Positions 1 through 7,399 of a stretch of DNA of 64,000 nucleotides are shown in pieces. Under the pieces are notes generated by a model that worked only from the letters and a program-made list of their open reading frames with translations, was not told where the DNA came from and did no database searches. The position numbers and the translations under genes are program-made. Position 1 is the stretch's first letter; each line of letters opens with the position of its first letter. The DNA is from Paenisporosarcina sp050269735 (GTDB lineage Bacteria > Bacillota > Bacilli > Bacillales_A > Planococcaceae): positions 62,001 through 126,000 of the forward strand of contig NZ_JBNNIX010000004.1 of the NCBI RefSeq assembly GCF_050269735.1, read 5' to 3'.

Positions 1-108
1 CTTCCACCAGTCCCCATAGTTGAACTCATTGATGAGTCCCCAAATCTGTTCGATGTCTGCTTCAAACTGCCAGTTAGTTTCGAAATGATAGTGTTTTATT
101 GGCATCAT
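1..108 (-). CDS. SRPBCC/polyketide-cyclase-like protein, N-terminal part
   Basis: Reading the minus strand from position 108 gives an open frame of 36 codons that leaves the window at base 1. It begins MMPIKHYHFE and contains a Trp/Phe-rich stretch (IWGLINEFNYGDWW). A start followed by a beta strand, then 'W..I.EFN.Y..WW', is typical of START-like SRPBCC ligand-binding proteins, including polyketide cyclases and coat-associated dehydratases. A GGAGG sits 5 bases before the first ATG and 8 before the second, so the start could be 108 or 105. Only the first tenth to quarter of the protein is visible, so no substrate can be named. The fold assignment is an inference from the motif. Confidence 0.6.
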   Translation of the reverse strand, partial: MMPIKHYHFETNWQFEADIEQIWGLINEFNYGDWWK

Positions 109-135
109 TGATTCCTCCACAATTAAAAATGATAT

Positions 136-240
136 AACCCCAGTCAAACGGCTGGTAACCCCAATTAACCGCATGGCAACCCCAATTAACTACTTGTTTA
201 CCCCGATTAAACGTGTCTTTACCCCATTTAACTATTGGGA
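136..240. repeat. Five tandem degenerate 21-bp repeats
   Basis: Five units of exactly 21 bp start at 136, 157, 178, 199 and 220. Each begins AACCCC or TACCCC, followed by an A/T-rich AATTAA-like core and a variable 3' third. The first half of each unit is conserved. The second half varies. Because 21 is divisible by three, the minus strand reads as heptapeptides with an N-W-G or N-R-G core. The array lies between the divergent starts of the SRPBCC gene and the small gene at 385. A second array with the same period and unit number but a different core lies at 49898-50002. Confidence 0.85.
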
Positions 241-384
241 ATCCATAAATGTTTATTTGAATACATACCCGTCTTTCCAACATTTCATTACTTCTTTGTA
301 AATGGACGGCTGATTTGTGTTCTCCAGAGTGACTACACATTCATTTGGCAAACTTCATAAGGTAATCAAAAGGAGTGATTTTGT

Positions 385-603
385 ATGAACTGGCAACATA
401 AAATTATGCACTTAATTGGACATCCGATCGGGGTTTCATTTACAAATGGTCAAGGAACTTCCGGTATATTATGTAATGCTGATGGCGAAGAACTTTATAT
501 TATGGAGTATTTGTATCATACGCAGTTTGCGATTAAGCATTATGAATATCATACGATTCAAGACATCAATCCATTTCCACCTTGTCAACAGCCTCTGTAT
601 TAG
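385..603 (+). CDS. Small hypothetical protein, 72 aa
   Basis: A 72-residue protein beginning MNWQHKIMHLIGHPIG. The start has a clear AAGGAG-type ribosome binding site about 8 bases upstream, which is the main reason to accept it. It has no signal peptide or membrane segment. The sequence is rich in aromatic and His residues, with a short 'SGILCNADGEELYIMEYLYHTQ' beta-like section and an ending DINPFPPCQQPLY. I do not recognise the family. It looks like the small one-domain proteins of Bacillales that modulate coat or surface layers, but that is only an impression. It is a single gene, divergent from the SRPBCC gene, and the next gene begins 110 bases downstream. Confidence 0.65.
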   Translation: MNWQHKIMHLIGHPIGVSFTNGQGTSGILCNADGEELYIMEYLYHTQFAIKHYEYHTIQDINPFPPCQQPLY

Positions 604-713
604 GAGAGGTCGTCGTATAAAACCTGTAAAGTGAATAGAAAAAGGGGTTAAGCCATTCTGCTTTTTTCATGCCTTCATGCTACAATAAAAGCAATTGAAA
701 TGGAGGAAGTTGA

Positions 714-2081
714 ATGTCTTTACCAGTACAAAAAAACGACCGAATCACGGTTCATATAGAAGATTTGACACACGACGGAGCGGGAGTCGCTAAAGTAAAT
801 GGCTACCCGTTATTTATCGTTGGCGCATTGCCAGGAGAAATGGCGGAAGTCCATGTCCTGAAAACCTTGAAATCATATGGCTTTGCCAAATTAATTGAAG
901 TCATCAAACCATCTGAACATCGTGTTGCACCACCTTGTCATGTATTTGACCAATGTGGCGGCTGCCAAGTTCAGCACTTATCCTACGAAGGACAGCTTCT
1001 GTGGAAACAGCAAATGGTTAAAAATGCGATGACGAGAATTGGCAAACTGCCTGATGTACCAGTCTTACCGGTAAAAGGAATGGACAACCCTTGGCGTTAC
1101 CGGAACAAATCCCAAATTCCATTCGGATTGCAAGACGGACGAGTGGTCGGTGGATTCTATCAGACGCGTTCACATGAAATCGTCGACACGGATATCTGCA
1201 TCATCCAGACAGAAGAAGCAGACGACATCCTGCGTGAATTGAAGAAAGAATTCGGCAACCTTGGGATTATGCCATATGACGAAAAATCTCACCAAGGCAT
1301 GCTGCGACATGTTGTAGTACGTAAAGGTCGTGCAACTGGTGAAATCATGGTCGTTCTCATCACAAAGAAAAAGAAATTCAAGGAAAAAGACGAAGCATTG
1401 GCAGCGATTAAACGCATTCTGCCACAAGTCACTTCCATCGTTCAAAACGTAAACGAAGAAAAAACAAACGTGATCTTTGGAGACAAGACGATTACACTTT
1501 GGGGCAAAGATGCGATTGAAGATTTGATCGGGGACGTACGATTTGAAATCTCAGCGCGTTCGTTCTATCAAGTGAATCCAGAGCAAACGGAAGTCCTATA
1601 CCAACAAGCACTGGATTATGCTCAGCTGACAGGTGGAGAAACCGTCATCGATGCCTACTGCGGAATCGGCACGATCTCATTGTTCCTTGCTAAACAAGCG
1701 AAACAAGTGCTAGGTGTGGAAATCGTGCCACAAGCCATCGAAGACGCTAAACGTAATGCCGAGATCAATGGCTTTACGAACACGTACTTCGAAGCAGGTC
1801 CTGCAGAAGTCGTCATTCCGAACTGGTACAAAGAAGGAAAAACGGCAGATGTACTAGTAGTCGATCCTCCTCGTAAAGGATGCGACGAAGCATTATTGCA
1901 GACAATCTTGGAACAAAAGCCGAAGCGAGTGGTTTATGTATCATGTAATCCAGGTACCTTGGCAAGAGATTTGCGCATATTAGAAGATGGTGGGTATGTG
2001 ACGCAAGAAGTGCAGCCAGTCGATATGTTCCCGCAGACTACGCATTGTGAAGCGGTGGCATGGTTGGAGCTTAAAAAGTAA
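714..2081 (+). CDS. rlmD: 23S rRNA (uracil-5-)-methyltransferase, RlmCD/RlmD type
   Basis: This enzyme places a 5-methyl group on uridines of 23S rRNA using S-adenosylmethionine. The 455-residue length is normal for the RumA/RlmD family. Residues 1-65 form a TRAM RNA-binding domain (DRITVHIEDLTHDGAGVAKV). Cys75, Cys81, Cys84 and Cys162 are placed as the iron-sulfur ligands of RlmD. The Rossmann SAM site is VIDAYCGIGTISLFLAKQ, the NPPY-like motif is DPPRKGCDEALL, and VYVSCNPGTLARDL holds the catalytic cysteine. An ATG with TGGAGGA 8 bases upstream fixes the start. In Bacillus subtilis the homologue (YefA/RlmCD) modifies two positions. Which of them this protein modifies cannot be seen here. 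It is transcribed alone and ends in a strong terminator. Confidence 0.95.
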   Translation: MSLPVQKNDRITVHIEDLTHDGAGVAKVNGYPLFIVGALPGEMAEVHVLKTLKSYGFAKLIEVIKPSEHRVAPPCHVFDQCGGCQVQHLSYEGQLLWKQQMVKNAMTRIGKLPDVPVLPVKGMDNPWRYRNKSQIPFGLQDGRVVGGFYQTRSHEIVDTDICIIQTEEADDILRELKKEFGNLGIMPYDEKSHQGMLRHVVVRKGRATGEIMVVLITKKKKFKEKDEALAAIKRILPQVTSIVQNVNEEKTNVIFGDKTITLWGKDAIEDLIGDVRFEISARSFYQVNPEQTEVLYQQALDYAQLTGGETVIDAYCGIGTISLFLAKQAKQVLGVEIVPQAIEDAKRNAEINGFTNTYFEAGPAEVVIPNWYKEGKTADVLVVDPPRKGCDEALLQTILEQKPKRVVYVSCNPGTLARDLRILEDGGYVTQEVQPVDMFPQTTHCEAVAWLELKK

Positions 2082-2095
2082 AGAGTTTATTCATG

Positions 2096-2145
2096 GGGTT
2101 GTCCTAAAAGTCATAAAAAATGACTTTTAAGGGCAACCCTCTTTT
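2096..2145 (+). terminator. Rho-independent terminator after the rRNA methyltransferase gene
   Basis: An almost perfect inverted repeat, GGGTTGTCCTAAAAGTCA against TGACTTTTAAGGGCAACCC, with a short A-rich loop and a CTTTT tail. It starts 14 bases after the stop codon. Confidence 0.9.
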
Positions 2146-2322
2146 CATTTGAAAATGACACTGTAGATTTCCGTTACATGCGGACGTTTTCCACTACAAT
2201 CTAAGCGCATAAATCAATGGTATGAAAAACCAATAAATCTGTGAATGATTAATAATTCATTTTAATTTAACAAATTGCATACATCTTAGTGACGGAATAA
2301 TAATTTTTAGGAGGTCGACACG

Positions 2323-3063
2323 TTGAACAACTATTTCAATGATTACGATAGTCCTCATAGAGCTTATATACTTGATAAACAAATAGGAGATGTAAATGGC
2401 GACGAAATACCGGATACGGTTTATCTAGTAGGTGAAAAGACAGAGAATCCCTTTTATGAAAAAATAAAAGTGATCGTACAGGACGGCAGGACGATGCAGT
2501 GGTATGTTATTCCTTTGTATTCAAAATACAGTATGGCTTATACTCCATGGCTGACTCTTGTCAACTTTACTAACTCAAATACGAAGGAGATTATGGTAAA
2601 TCTCCCTGTAGGAGGAAGCGGGGCACTAACATATTACTATGTCATATCATTTTTCAATAACAATGCAGAATATATTCTTGACCCAGAGCAATTTATGGGC
2701 CTTTCAGAAACCTTGGGATTTAAAGTTATATATATGGATAATTATAAAGTGCTTGTTAAAAGTGAAAAACTTAATCAATCCTATACATTGGATGTAAGCG
2801 CCAGAAAAGAAGTTTATGAGGGAACAGTTTATGACAAAGACGGCAAGCTCATCGAACCGCGTGAAGGATTTGTAATTGATTTTCCCCATCTAAACCCTGT
2901 AAAAATAGACGGAACTGTGCCATATAAGCTGGAGGGACAGTATGATATAGCTGGAACATCACATGCTGACCAGCTTGGATATATCGTATTATACTGGAAA
3001 TATACGGGGCATAATAAATCCTGGGTTTTAGATCCTGAAATGTTTTTTGTTATGCTTGAGTAA
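2323..3063 (+). CDS. VCBS/FG-GAP-like hypothetical protein
   Basis: A 246-residue protein with a TTG start set by a perfect AGGAGGT 7 bases upstream. No signal peptide is visible in the N-terminus (NNYFNDYDSPHRAYILDKQ). Residues 20-34 contain DVNGDEIPD, which matches the D-x-N-x-D-x-x-x-D calcium loop of FG-GAP/VCBS repeats and dockerins. The rest is beta-rich and ends with two DPE(Q/M)F motifs (ILDPEQFMG and VLDPEMFFVM). Family members are common but uncharacterised in Bacillales. The calcium-binding loop is seen directly; calcium binding itself is an inference. It has its own promoter region and no operon partner. Confidence 0.75.
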   Translation: MNNYFNDYDSPHRAYILDKQIGDVNGDEIPDTVYLVGEKTENPFYEKIKVIVQDGRTMQWYVIPLYSKYSMAYTPWLTLVNFTNSNTKEIMVNLPVGGSGALTYYYVISFFNNNAEYILDPEQFMGLSETLGFKVIYMDNYKVLVKSEKLNQSYTLDVSARKEVYEGTVYDKDGKLIEPREGFVIDFPHLNPVKIDGTVPYKLEGQYDIAGTSHADQLGYIVLYWKYTGHNKSWVLDPEMFFVMLE

Positions 3064-3537
3064 ATGAGTACTTAATAATTGTCTTAAAGAGACAGGATAA
3101 TTAGATTTAGTGAAGTTAAATGCTAACTTTACTTTTCTAGTTATTGGTCTTTTTTATCTTGTATCATTCCTTACAGGGGAGATATTTTTTTGGACAAACA
3201 GAACATAGCGTTTGCTTAGTTGGAATTGAAGAAATAATTCAAAAGGAAGTCCAGAATCTTATAATGGATTCGAGGACTTCCTTTGCGTTAATGATAAATC
3301 TTAGTATACTGATTCTAAAAGTTCCCGTATTTATAGGCACTTCTCAACATGTCCCATTCAGGACTGATTTTTGTTAAAATAAACATTTCTAATCTTTTCA
3401 ATAGATATCCATGTGCACTTGTTTTTGATGAAAAGTTATTAAGCATGTTATAAGTGAAAAAGAATTGAAATATTTGGATTTATATGTTTGGACTAGAGTT
3501 TAAAGTTGTATTCATCATGAGAGGAATTGAGTTTGAA
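3064..3537. other. Non-coding stretch with one long hairpin
   Basis: No convincing gene lies here. The only structured element is the inverted repeat AAAGGAAGTCC at 3242-3252 with GGACTTCCTTT at 3274-3284. A second inner pairing, GAATC with GATTC, closes an 8-base loop. There is no T-run on the plus side, so it is a weak terminator or a structured RNA element. The rest is A/T-rich upstream sequence of the dihydrouridine synthase gene. Confidence 0.6.
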
Positions 3538-4500
3538 ATGATAGAAAATTTTTGGCGTGATTTACCACGACCATTTTTTGTACTTGCACCAATGGAAGAT
3601 GTGACGGATGTTGTTTTTCGCCATGTAGTGAGTGCAGCAGGTAAACCAGATGTGTTTTTTACAGAGTTTGCAAACACGGAGAGTTATTGTCACCCAGAAG
3701 GTAATCAGAGTGTGCGTGGACGTTTGCTTTTTACAGAAGATGAACAGCCTATGGTTGCCCATATCTGGGGGGACAAGCCCGAATATTTTCGGCAAATGAG
3801 TATTGGAATGGCGGAACTTGGATTTAAGGGAGTGGACATCAACATGGGTTGTCCCGTCCCTAATGTTGCTACCAGAGGCAAGGGGAGCGGTCTAATTCTC
3901 CGTCCAGAAGTCGCTGCAGATATCATTCAAGCCGCAAAAGCGGGAGGATTACCTGTAAGTGTGAAGACAAGGCTTGGTTACACGGAAGTAGAGGAGTGGC
4001 AGGATTGGCTCGCCCACATACTAGAACAAGACATTGCAAATCTTTCAATCCATCTGCGTACCAGGAAGGAAATGAGCCAAGTAGATGCTCATTGGGAGCT
4101 GATTCCTGAAATCAAGAAACTTCGTGACGCGATAGCACCAGATACACTTTTGACGATCAATGGGGATATTCCTGACCGGCAAACTGGCTTGAAGCTCGCT
4201 GAACAATATGGTATTGATGGTGTTATGATCGGGCGAGGTATTTTTCAAAATCCTTTTGCTTTTGAAAAAGAGCCAAAAGAGCATAGCAGTAAAGAATATC
4301 TTGATCTTTTAAGACTGCAGCTTGATCTTCAAGATCAATATGCGGATGCACTTCCACGTTCGATTACAGGGCTTCATCGCTTTTTCAAAATTTATGTCAA
4401 AGGATTCCGTGGAGCTGCTGAATTAAGAAATCAATTGATGAGCACAAAGTCAACAGATGAAGTGCGTACATTGCTCGATAACTTTGGGGAAGAATATTGA
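3538..4500 (+). CDS. dus: tRNA-dihydrouridine synthase (Dus family)
   Basis: An FMN- and NADPH-dependent enzyme that reduces specific uridines of tRNA to dihydrouridine. The TIM-barrel motifs appear in order: FVLAPMEDVTD near the N-terminus, DINMGCPVPNV with the catalytic cysteine, VSVKTRLGY, SIHLRTRKEMSQ (the His/Arg of the substrate and FMN site), TINGDI and DGVMIGRGIFQNPF (phosphate-binding). The frame is open further upstream to 3484, but the family starts at MIENFWRDLPRPFFVL. GAGGAA lies 11 bases before the ATG at 3538, giving 320 residues. It is monocistronic. Which tRNA position it modifies cannot be told from the sequence. Confidence 0.93.
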   Translation: MIENFWRDLPRPFFVLAPMEDVTDVVFRHVVSAAGKPDVFFTEFANTESYCHPEGNQSVRGRLLFTEDEQPMVAHIWGDKPEYFRQMSIGMAELGFKGVDINMGCPVPNVATRGKGSGLILRPEVAADIIQAAKAGGLPVSVKTRLGYTEVEEWQDWLAHILEQDIANLSIHLRTRKEMSQVDAHWELIPEIKKLRDAIAPDTLLTINGDIPDRQTGLKLAEQYGIDGVMIGRGIFQNPFAFEKEPKEHSSKEYLDLLRLQLDLQDQYADALPRSITGLHRFFKIYVKGFRGAAELRNQLMSTKSTDEVRTLLDNFGEEY

Positions 4501-4509
4501 TCAGACATG

Positions 4510-4587
4510 CCACTGTGTCCGAAACAATCATGAAAATACAAACATTCAGGATAGTTTAAATCAACATGATTGGTTTTGACACAGGGG
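4510..4587. repeat. Imperfect palindromic repeat element
   Basis: A 23-nt left arm beginning CCACTGTGTCCGAAAC pairs with a right arm ending TTTTGACACAGGGG, with 19 of 23 positions matching across a roughly 32-base centre. The outer sequence CAGACATGCC and the right flank GGGGxACAA recur around the perfect palindrome at 16363-16394. A single arm (CCCCTGTGTCCGAAAC) recurs at 6461. These look like members of one short dispersed palindromic family. Confidence 0.65.
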
Positions 4588-4621
4588 CACAAAGTTTAAG
4601 CTATTCCATTCATACACGCAT

Positions 4622-4656
4622 AACGTCTCTACTTGCCAAAAGTAGGGGCGTTTTTA
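4622..4656 (+). terminator. Rho-independent terminator after the dus gene
   Basis: AACGTCTCTACTT pairs with AAGTAGGGGCGTT through several G-U pairs and is followed by TTTTTAT. Confidence 0.75.
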
Positions 4657-5032
4657 TGTTGAGTTTGTTTTGAAGAATGCAGGAAAATAATTATGGTTTT
4701 TAGTGGAATAAATCTTTGTAGAATAGTAATACACATTAAATATATAGGGTTTAGTATAGACGAAACCTGATTAAATTATAAGAACATTCAATTAATTGTA
4801 TGCATTGCAATAGTAATGATAGTATTGTAAAATATCGAAATATTCATTACAATGCAGATAGTTGGAATGATAGTTGTGTTTAAAATGTGGGATGAAACAG
4901 TCATGTGATTCCTTGCCAATCACATAGGTTGGAATTCAATTTTCTCCTTCAATCCTTCTGATGCTATGGGAGATGAATAAAGCGTAATTGGTTATAGTGC
5001 TACTTGATTTGAAACTAGTAGGGGGAATATTT
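4657..5032. promoter_or_regulatory. Upstream region of the sstT gene with an 8-bp inverted repeat
   Basis: About 375 A/T-rich bases without a gene. ATGTGATT and AATCACAT form a perfect 8-bp inverted repeat with a 7-base spacer at 4903-4925, roughly 110 bases before the start codon. It could be an operator or a small hairpin. I saw no T-box or riboswitch core here. Confidence 0.4.
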
Positions 5033-6259
5033 ATGAAACTATTGAAAATGTGGAATCAGATAAGTCTGGTAAAGCAAATATCTATTGGCTTGATTCTTGG
5101 GATAATCCTGGCGGTTTTGATTCCGGAAACAGCGAAATCTGTGACCATATTAGGTTCTTTATTTGTAGGTGCACTAAAAGCAATCGCTCCTGTCTTGGTG
5201 CTGTTCTTGGTGATGGCGTCGATCGCCCAGCACAGAAGTGGCCAGCAAACAAATATGAAATCAATCATCTTCCTGTACCTATTGGGGACGTTTTTAGCTG
5301 GATTAATAGCTGTAATTGTTAGTTTTATTTTCCCTGTAAGTATAACACTTACAAAGGGTGCTGAGGATTTGGCGGCTCCTGGCGGTGTAGTTGAGGTTCT
5401 TAAAACATTAGTGTTAAACATTGTCGATAATCCTGTCAGTGCGCTTTACAATGCTAACTATATTGGTATTTTAGCTTGGGCTATTGTCCTTGGATTGGCG
5501 TTAAGAACTGCCTCTGATACAACAAAAACGTTAATAGCAAATTTCTCCGATGCTGTAACCAAAATGGTTGGATGGGTCATTAAGTTCGCGCCATTTGGTA
5601 TTATGGGTCTAGTGATCGAGTCGATAACTACAAATGGAATTGCGTCGTTGCTAAGCTATGGTAAATTGCTTGCCGTTTTGATTGGATGTATGTTCTTTGT
5701 GGCTCTTGTGGTCAACCCACTCATCGTATATGTAAACATACGCCAGAACCCATATCCACTTGTATTGAAGTGCTTAAAGGAAAGCGGTATTACAGCATTC
5801 TTTACACGCAGCTCTGCTGCAAACATTCCTGTAAATATGACATTATGTGAAAAGCTAGGTTTGGATAAAGACACTTATTCTGTATCCATTCCATTAGGTG
5901 CTACAGTCAATATGGCTGGTGCTGCAGTTACGATTTCTGTTTTAACACTTGCTGCAGTGCATACACTTGGAATTCAAGTGGACATTCCTACAGCCATTAT
6001 TCTAAGCGTATTGTCAGCTGTTTGTGCTTGTGGTGCCTCTGGTGTTGCTGGTGGTTCACTATTGCTGATTCCTTTAGCGTGTAGCTTGTTTGGAATCCCT
6101 GCTGATGTTGCTATGCAGGTAGTTGGTGTAGGCTTCATTATTGGTGTTTTACAAGATTCATTTGAAACAGCCCTTAATTCATCAACAGACGTTCTTTTTA
6201 CAGCAACAGCTGAATATAAGAAGCGTCGTAAGGAAGGGAAAATAGTATTTAATAAGTAG
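5033..6259 (+). CDS. sstT: Serine/threonine:sodium symporter SstT
   Basis: A membrane carrier that takes up serine and threonine with sodium. It belongs to the DAACS (dicarboxylate/amino acid:cation symporter) family. The 408-residue length fits SstT. The N-terminus (MKLLKMWNQISLVKQI) leads into eight or more hydrophobic segments. Family signatures include the serine-rich FFTRSSAANIPVNMTLCEKLGL loop and PLGATVNMAGAAVTISVLT (re-entrant loop 2). The start is ATG 5033, not the upstream in-frame ATG, because AGGGGG lies 7 bases before it and the family begins here. It stands alone between two terminators. Substrate is inferred from family similarity. Confidence 0.92.
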   Translation: MKLLKMWNQISLVKQISIGLILGIILAVLIPETAKSVTILGSLFVGALKAIAPVLVLFLVMASIAQHRSGQQTNMKSIIFLYLLGTFLAGLIAVIVSFIFPVSITLTKGAEDLAAPGGVVEVLKTLVLNIVDNPVSALYNANYIGILAWAIVLGLALRTASDTTKTLIANFSDAVTKMVGWVIKFAPFGIMGLVIESITTNGIASLLSYGKLLAVLIGCMFFVALVVNPLIVYVNIRQNPYPLVLKCLKESGITAFFTRSSAANIPVNMTLCEKLGLDKDTYSVSIPLGATVNMAGAAVTISVLTLAAVHTLGIQVDIPTAIILSVLSAVCACGASGVAGGSLLLIPLACSLFGIPADVAMQVVGVGFIIGVLQDSFETALNSSTDVLFTATAEYKKRRKEGKIVFNK

Positions 6260-6292
6260 TTGGAAAGCAAAAGAATTTAGCTTTACTCGTGC

Positions 6293-6358
6293 GAACCCCC
6301 TATGCCGGAAATGCTCTTGTAATTATTAAGAGTGAACCGATATAAGGGGGTTTTATTT
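6293..6358 (+). terminator. Rho-independent terminator after sstT
   Basis: AACCCCCTAT at 6294 pairs with ATAAGGGGGTT near 6352, followed by TTATTTT. An inner GCTCTT/AAGAGT pairing extends the structure. Confidence 0.8.
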
Positions 6359-6460
6359 TCTTGAAAAATCCTGAGGTTTTGGCAATGCTTCGACATGAAC
6401 ATATTTTGAAAATGAAATAAATTAAAACGGTCATTCGAAAGGAATCAACTATAAGATATT

Positions 6461-6476
6461 CCCCTGTGTCCGAAAC
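6461..6476. repeat. Single arm of the palindromic repeat family
   Basis: CCCCTGTGTCCGAAAC repeats the arm sequence of the element at 4510-4587. No matching second arm follows, so this looks like a half or decayed copy. Confidence 0.5.
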
Positions 6477-6586
6477 ACTGAAAAAATTTTAATCTAGTTA
6501 AAAAGGAACCTGGTCAACAGACAGAGAATACTTACATGATAGAAACTTCTTTTGACAAAGATGTAATCAAAATTCAGGAGGTCATT

Positions 6587-6982
6587 ATGGGAAGATTAGT
6601 ACACTTTGAAATTCATGTGAATGATATGGAACAGGCAAAGAAATTTTATGGCGAGGTATTTGGATGGTCATTTCAAGATTATAGTGAATATGCAGGGATG
6701 CCTTACTTTGGAGCTGTGACTGGTGATGAAAATGAACCTGGAATCAATGGGGCTCTAATGCAGCGTCAAAGTGCACCGCCGGAATCCGGCCAAGCTTTAA
6801 ATGGATTTGCTTGTACAATGGGCGTGGAAAACTACGATTTAACAGAAGCTAAAATTATTGAAAATGGCGGCAAGGTTGCAATGGCCAAATATGCTTTGCC
6901 TGGAATGGCTTGGCAAGGGTATTATATTGATACCGAAGGCAATATTTTTGGCATTCATCAACCCGATGTAAACGCAAAATAA
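6587..6982 (+). CDS. VOC family (glyoxalase-like) protein
   Basis: A 131-residue protein with two beta-alpha-beta-beta-beta modules of the vicinal oxygen chelate fold. Module one starts LVHFEIHVNDMEQAKKFYGEVFGW. Module two ends with GYYIDTEGNIFGIHQPD, the usual 'D.EGN.FGI.Q' strand of the YP_/CFP30-like subgroup. His and Glu metal ligands are present (FEIHV, FGIHQ). AGGAGGT 6 bases before ATG 6587 sets the start; the earlier in-frame ATG at 6536 lacks a site. No substrate can be given. The zinc-ribbon gene follows after 34 bases on the same strand and may be co-transcribed. Confidence 0.85.
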   Translation: MGRLVHFEIHVNDMEQAKKFYGEVFGWSFQDYSEYAGMPYFGAVTGDENEPGINGALMQRQSAPPESGQALNGFACTMGVENYDLTEAKIIENGGKVAMAKYALPGMAWQGYYIDTEGNIFGIHQPDVNAK

Positions 6983-7016
6983 AATTCATGATAACACCTA
7001 TAGCAGGAGAGTAGAA

Positions 7017-7280
7017 ATGGAAAAACAATATAAAAATTGTCAAAGCTGTGGAATGCCACTTGCCCGTGATGAAAAGGGCGGCGGGACGGAAGCAAACGGA
7101 GAAAAAAGCAAAAAATACTGTAGCCATTGCTATGAAAACGGTGTCTTTACCCATCCGGATTTAACCGCAGAACAAATGAAGGAACTAGTAAAGCAAAAGC
7201 TAATCGAGTTCAAAATCCCAAAATTCCTAACGGGCTTCTTTACAAGAAATATCCCTAAACTTGAACGCTGGGCTAAATAA
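7017..7280 (+). CDS. Zinc-ribbon domain protein
   Basis: An 87-residue protein with two CxxC pairs, CQSCGMPL at the N-terminus and YCSHCYENG some 25 residues later. These make a four-cysteine zinc ribbon of the 'putative zinc ribbon domain' type found after VOC or GNAT genes. The C-terminal half is helical and basic (LTAEQMKELVKQKLIEFKIP). AGGAG lies 7 bases before the ATG. Its function is unknown. It probably forms an operon with the VOC gene upstream. Its last 60 bases are repeated in decayed form directly downstream (7291-7349). Confidence 0.82.
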   Translation: MEKQYKNCQSCGMPLARDEKGGGTEANGEKSKKYCSHCYENGVFTHPDLTAEQMKELVKQKLIEFKIPKFLTGFFTRNIPKLERWAK

Positions 7281-7290
7281 GAATTTTCAT

Positions 7291-7349
7291 AAATTTCTAA
7301 CGGGCTAATTTACGGGGACATTTATAAGCTTGAACTTTGGACGAAATAA
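7291..7349 (+). pseudogene. Decayed tandem copy of the zinc-ribbon gene tail
   Basis: This stretch matches 7221-7280, the last 20 codons of the preceding gene, almost base for base (AAATTTCTAACGGGCT against AAATTCCTAACGGGCT, and CTTGAACTTTGG against CTTGAACGCTGG). It has one base fewer, and a TAA interrupts the frame after TNG-like residues. It is a partial tandem duplication that has decayed. Confidence 0.8.
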
Positions 7350-7361
7350 CTTCATATACAC

Positions 7362-7396
7362 AAAAAAATGGAGCCACAAAAGGCTCCATTTTTTTC
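7362..7396. terminator. Bidirectional terminator between convergent genes
   Basis: AAAAAAATGGAGCC and GGCTCCATTTTTTT form a perfect stem with a six-base loop. Poly-T runs lie on both strands, so it serves the zinc-ribbon gene and the BCCT gene. Confidence 0.95.
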
Positions 7397-7399
7397 GAT

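Noticed and set aside
74..340. Minus-strand ORF of 88 codons across the 21-bp repeats
   Set aside because: Its start has no ribosome binding site, it covers the promoter and first codons of the SRPBCC gene, and its repetitive peptide is explained by the 21-bp DNA repeat.
3144..3377. 77-codon plus-strand ORF in the gap before the dus gene
   Set aside because: No ribosome binding site, random-looking protein, and it runs through the long hairpin at 3242-3284.
4988..5032. Longer N-terminus of sstT from ATG 4988
   Set aside because: The extra 15 residues are not part of the family and the good ribosome binding site is just before ATG 5033.
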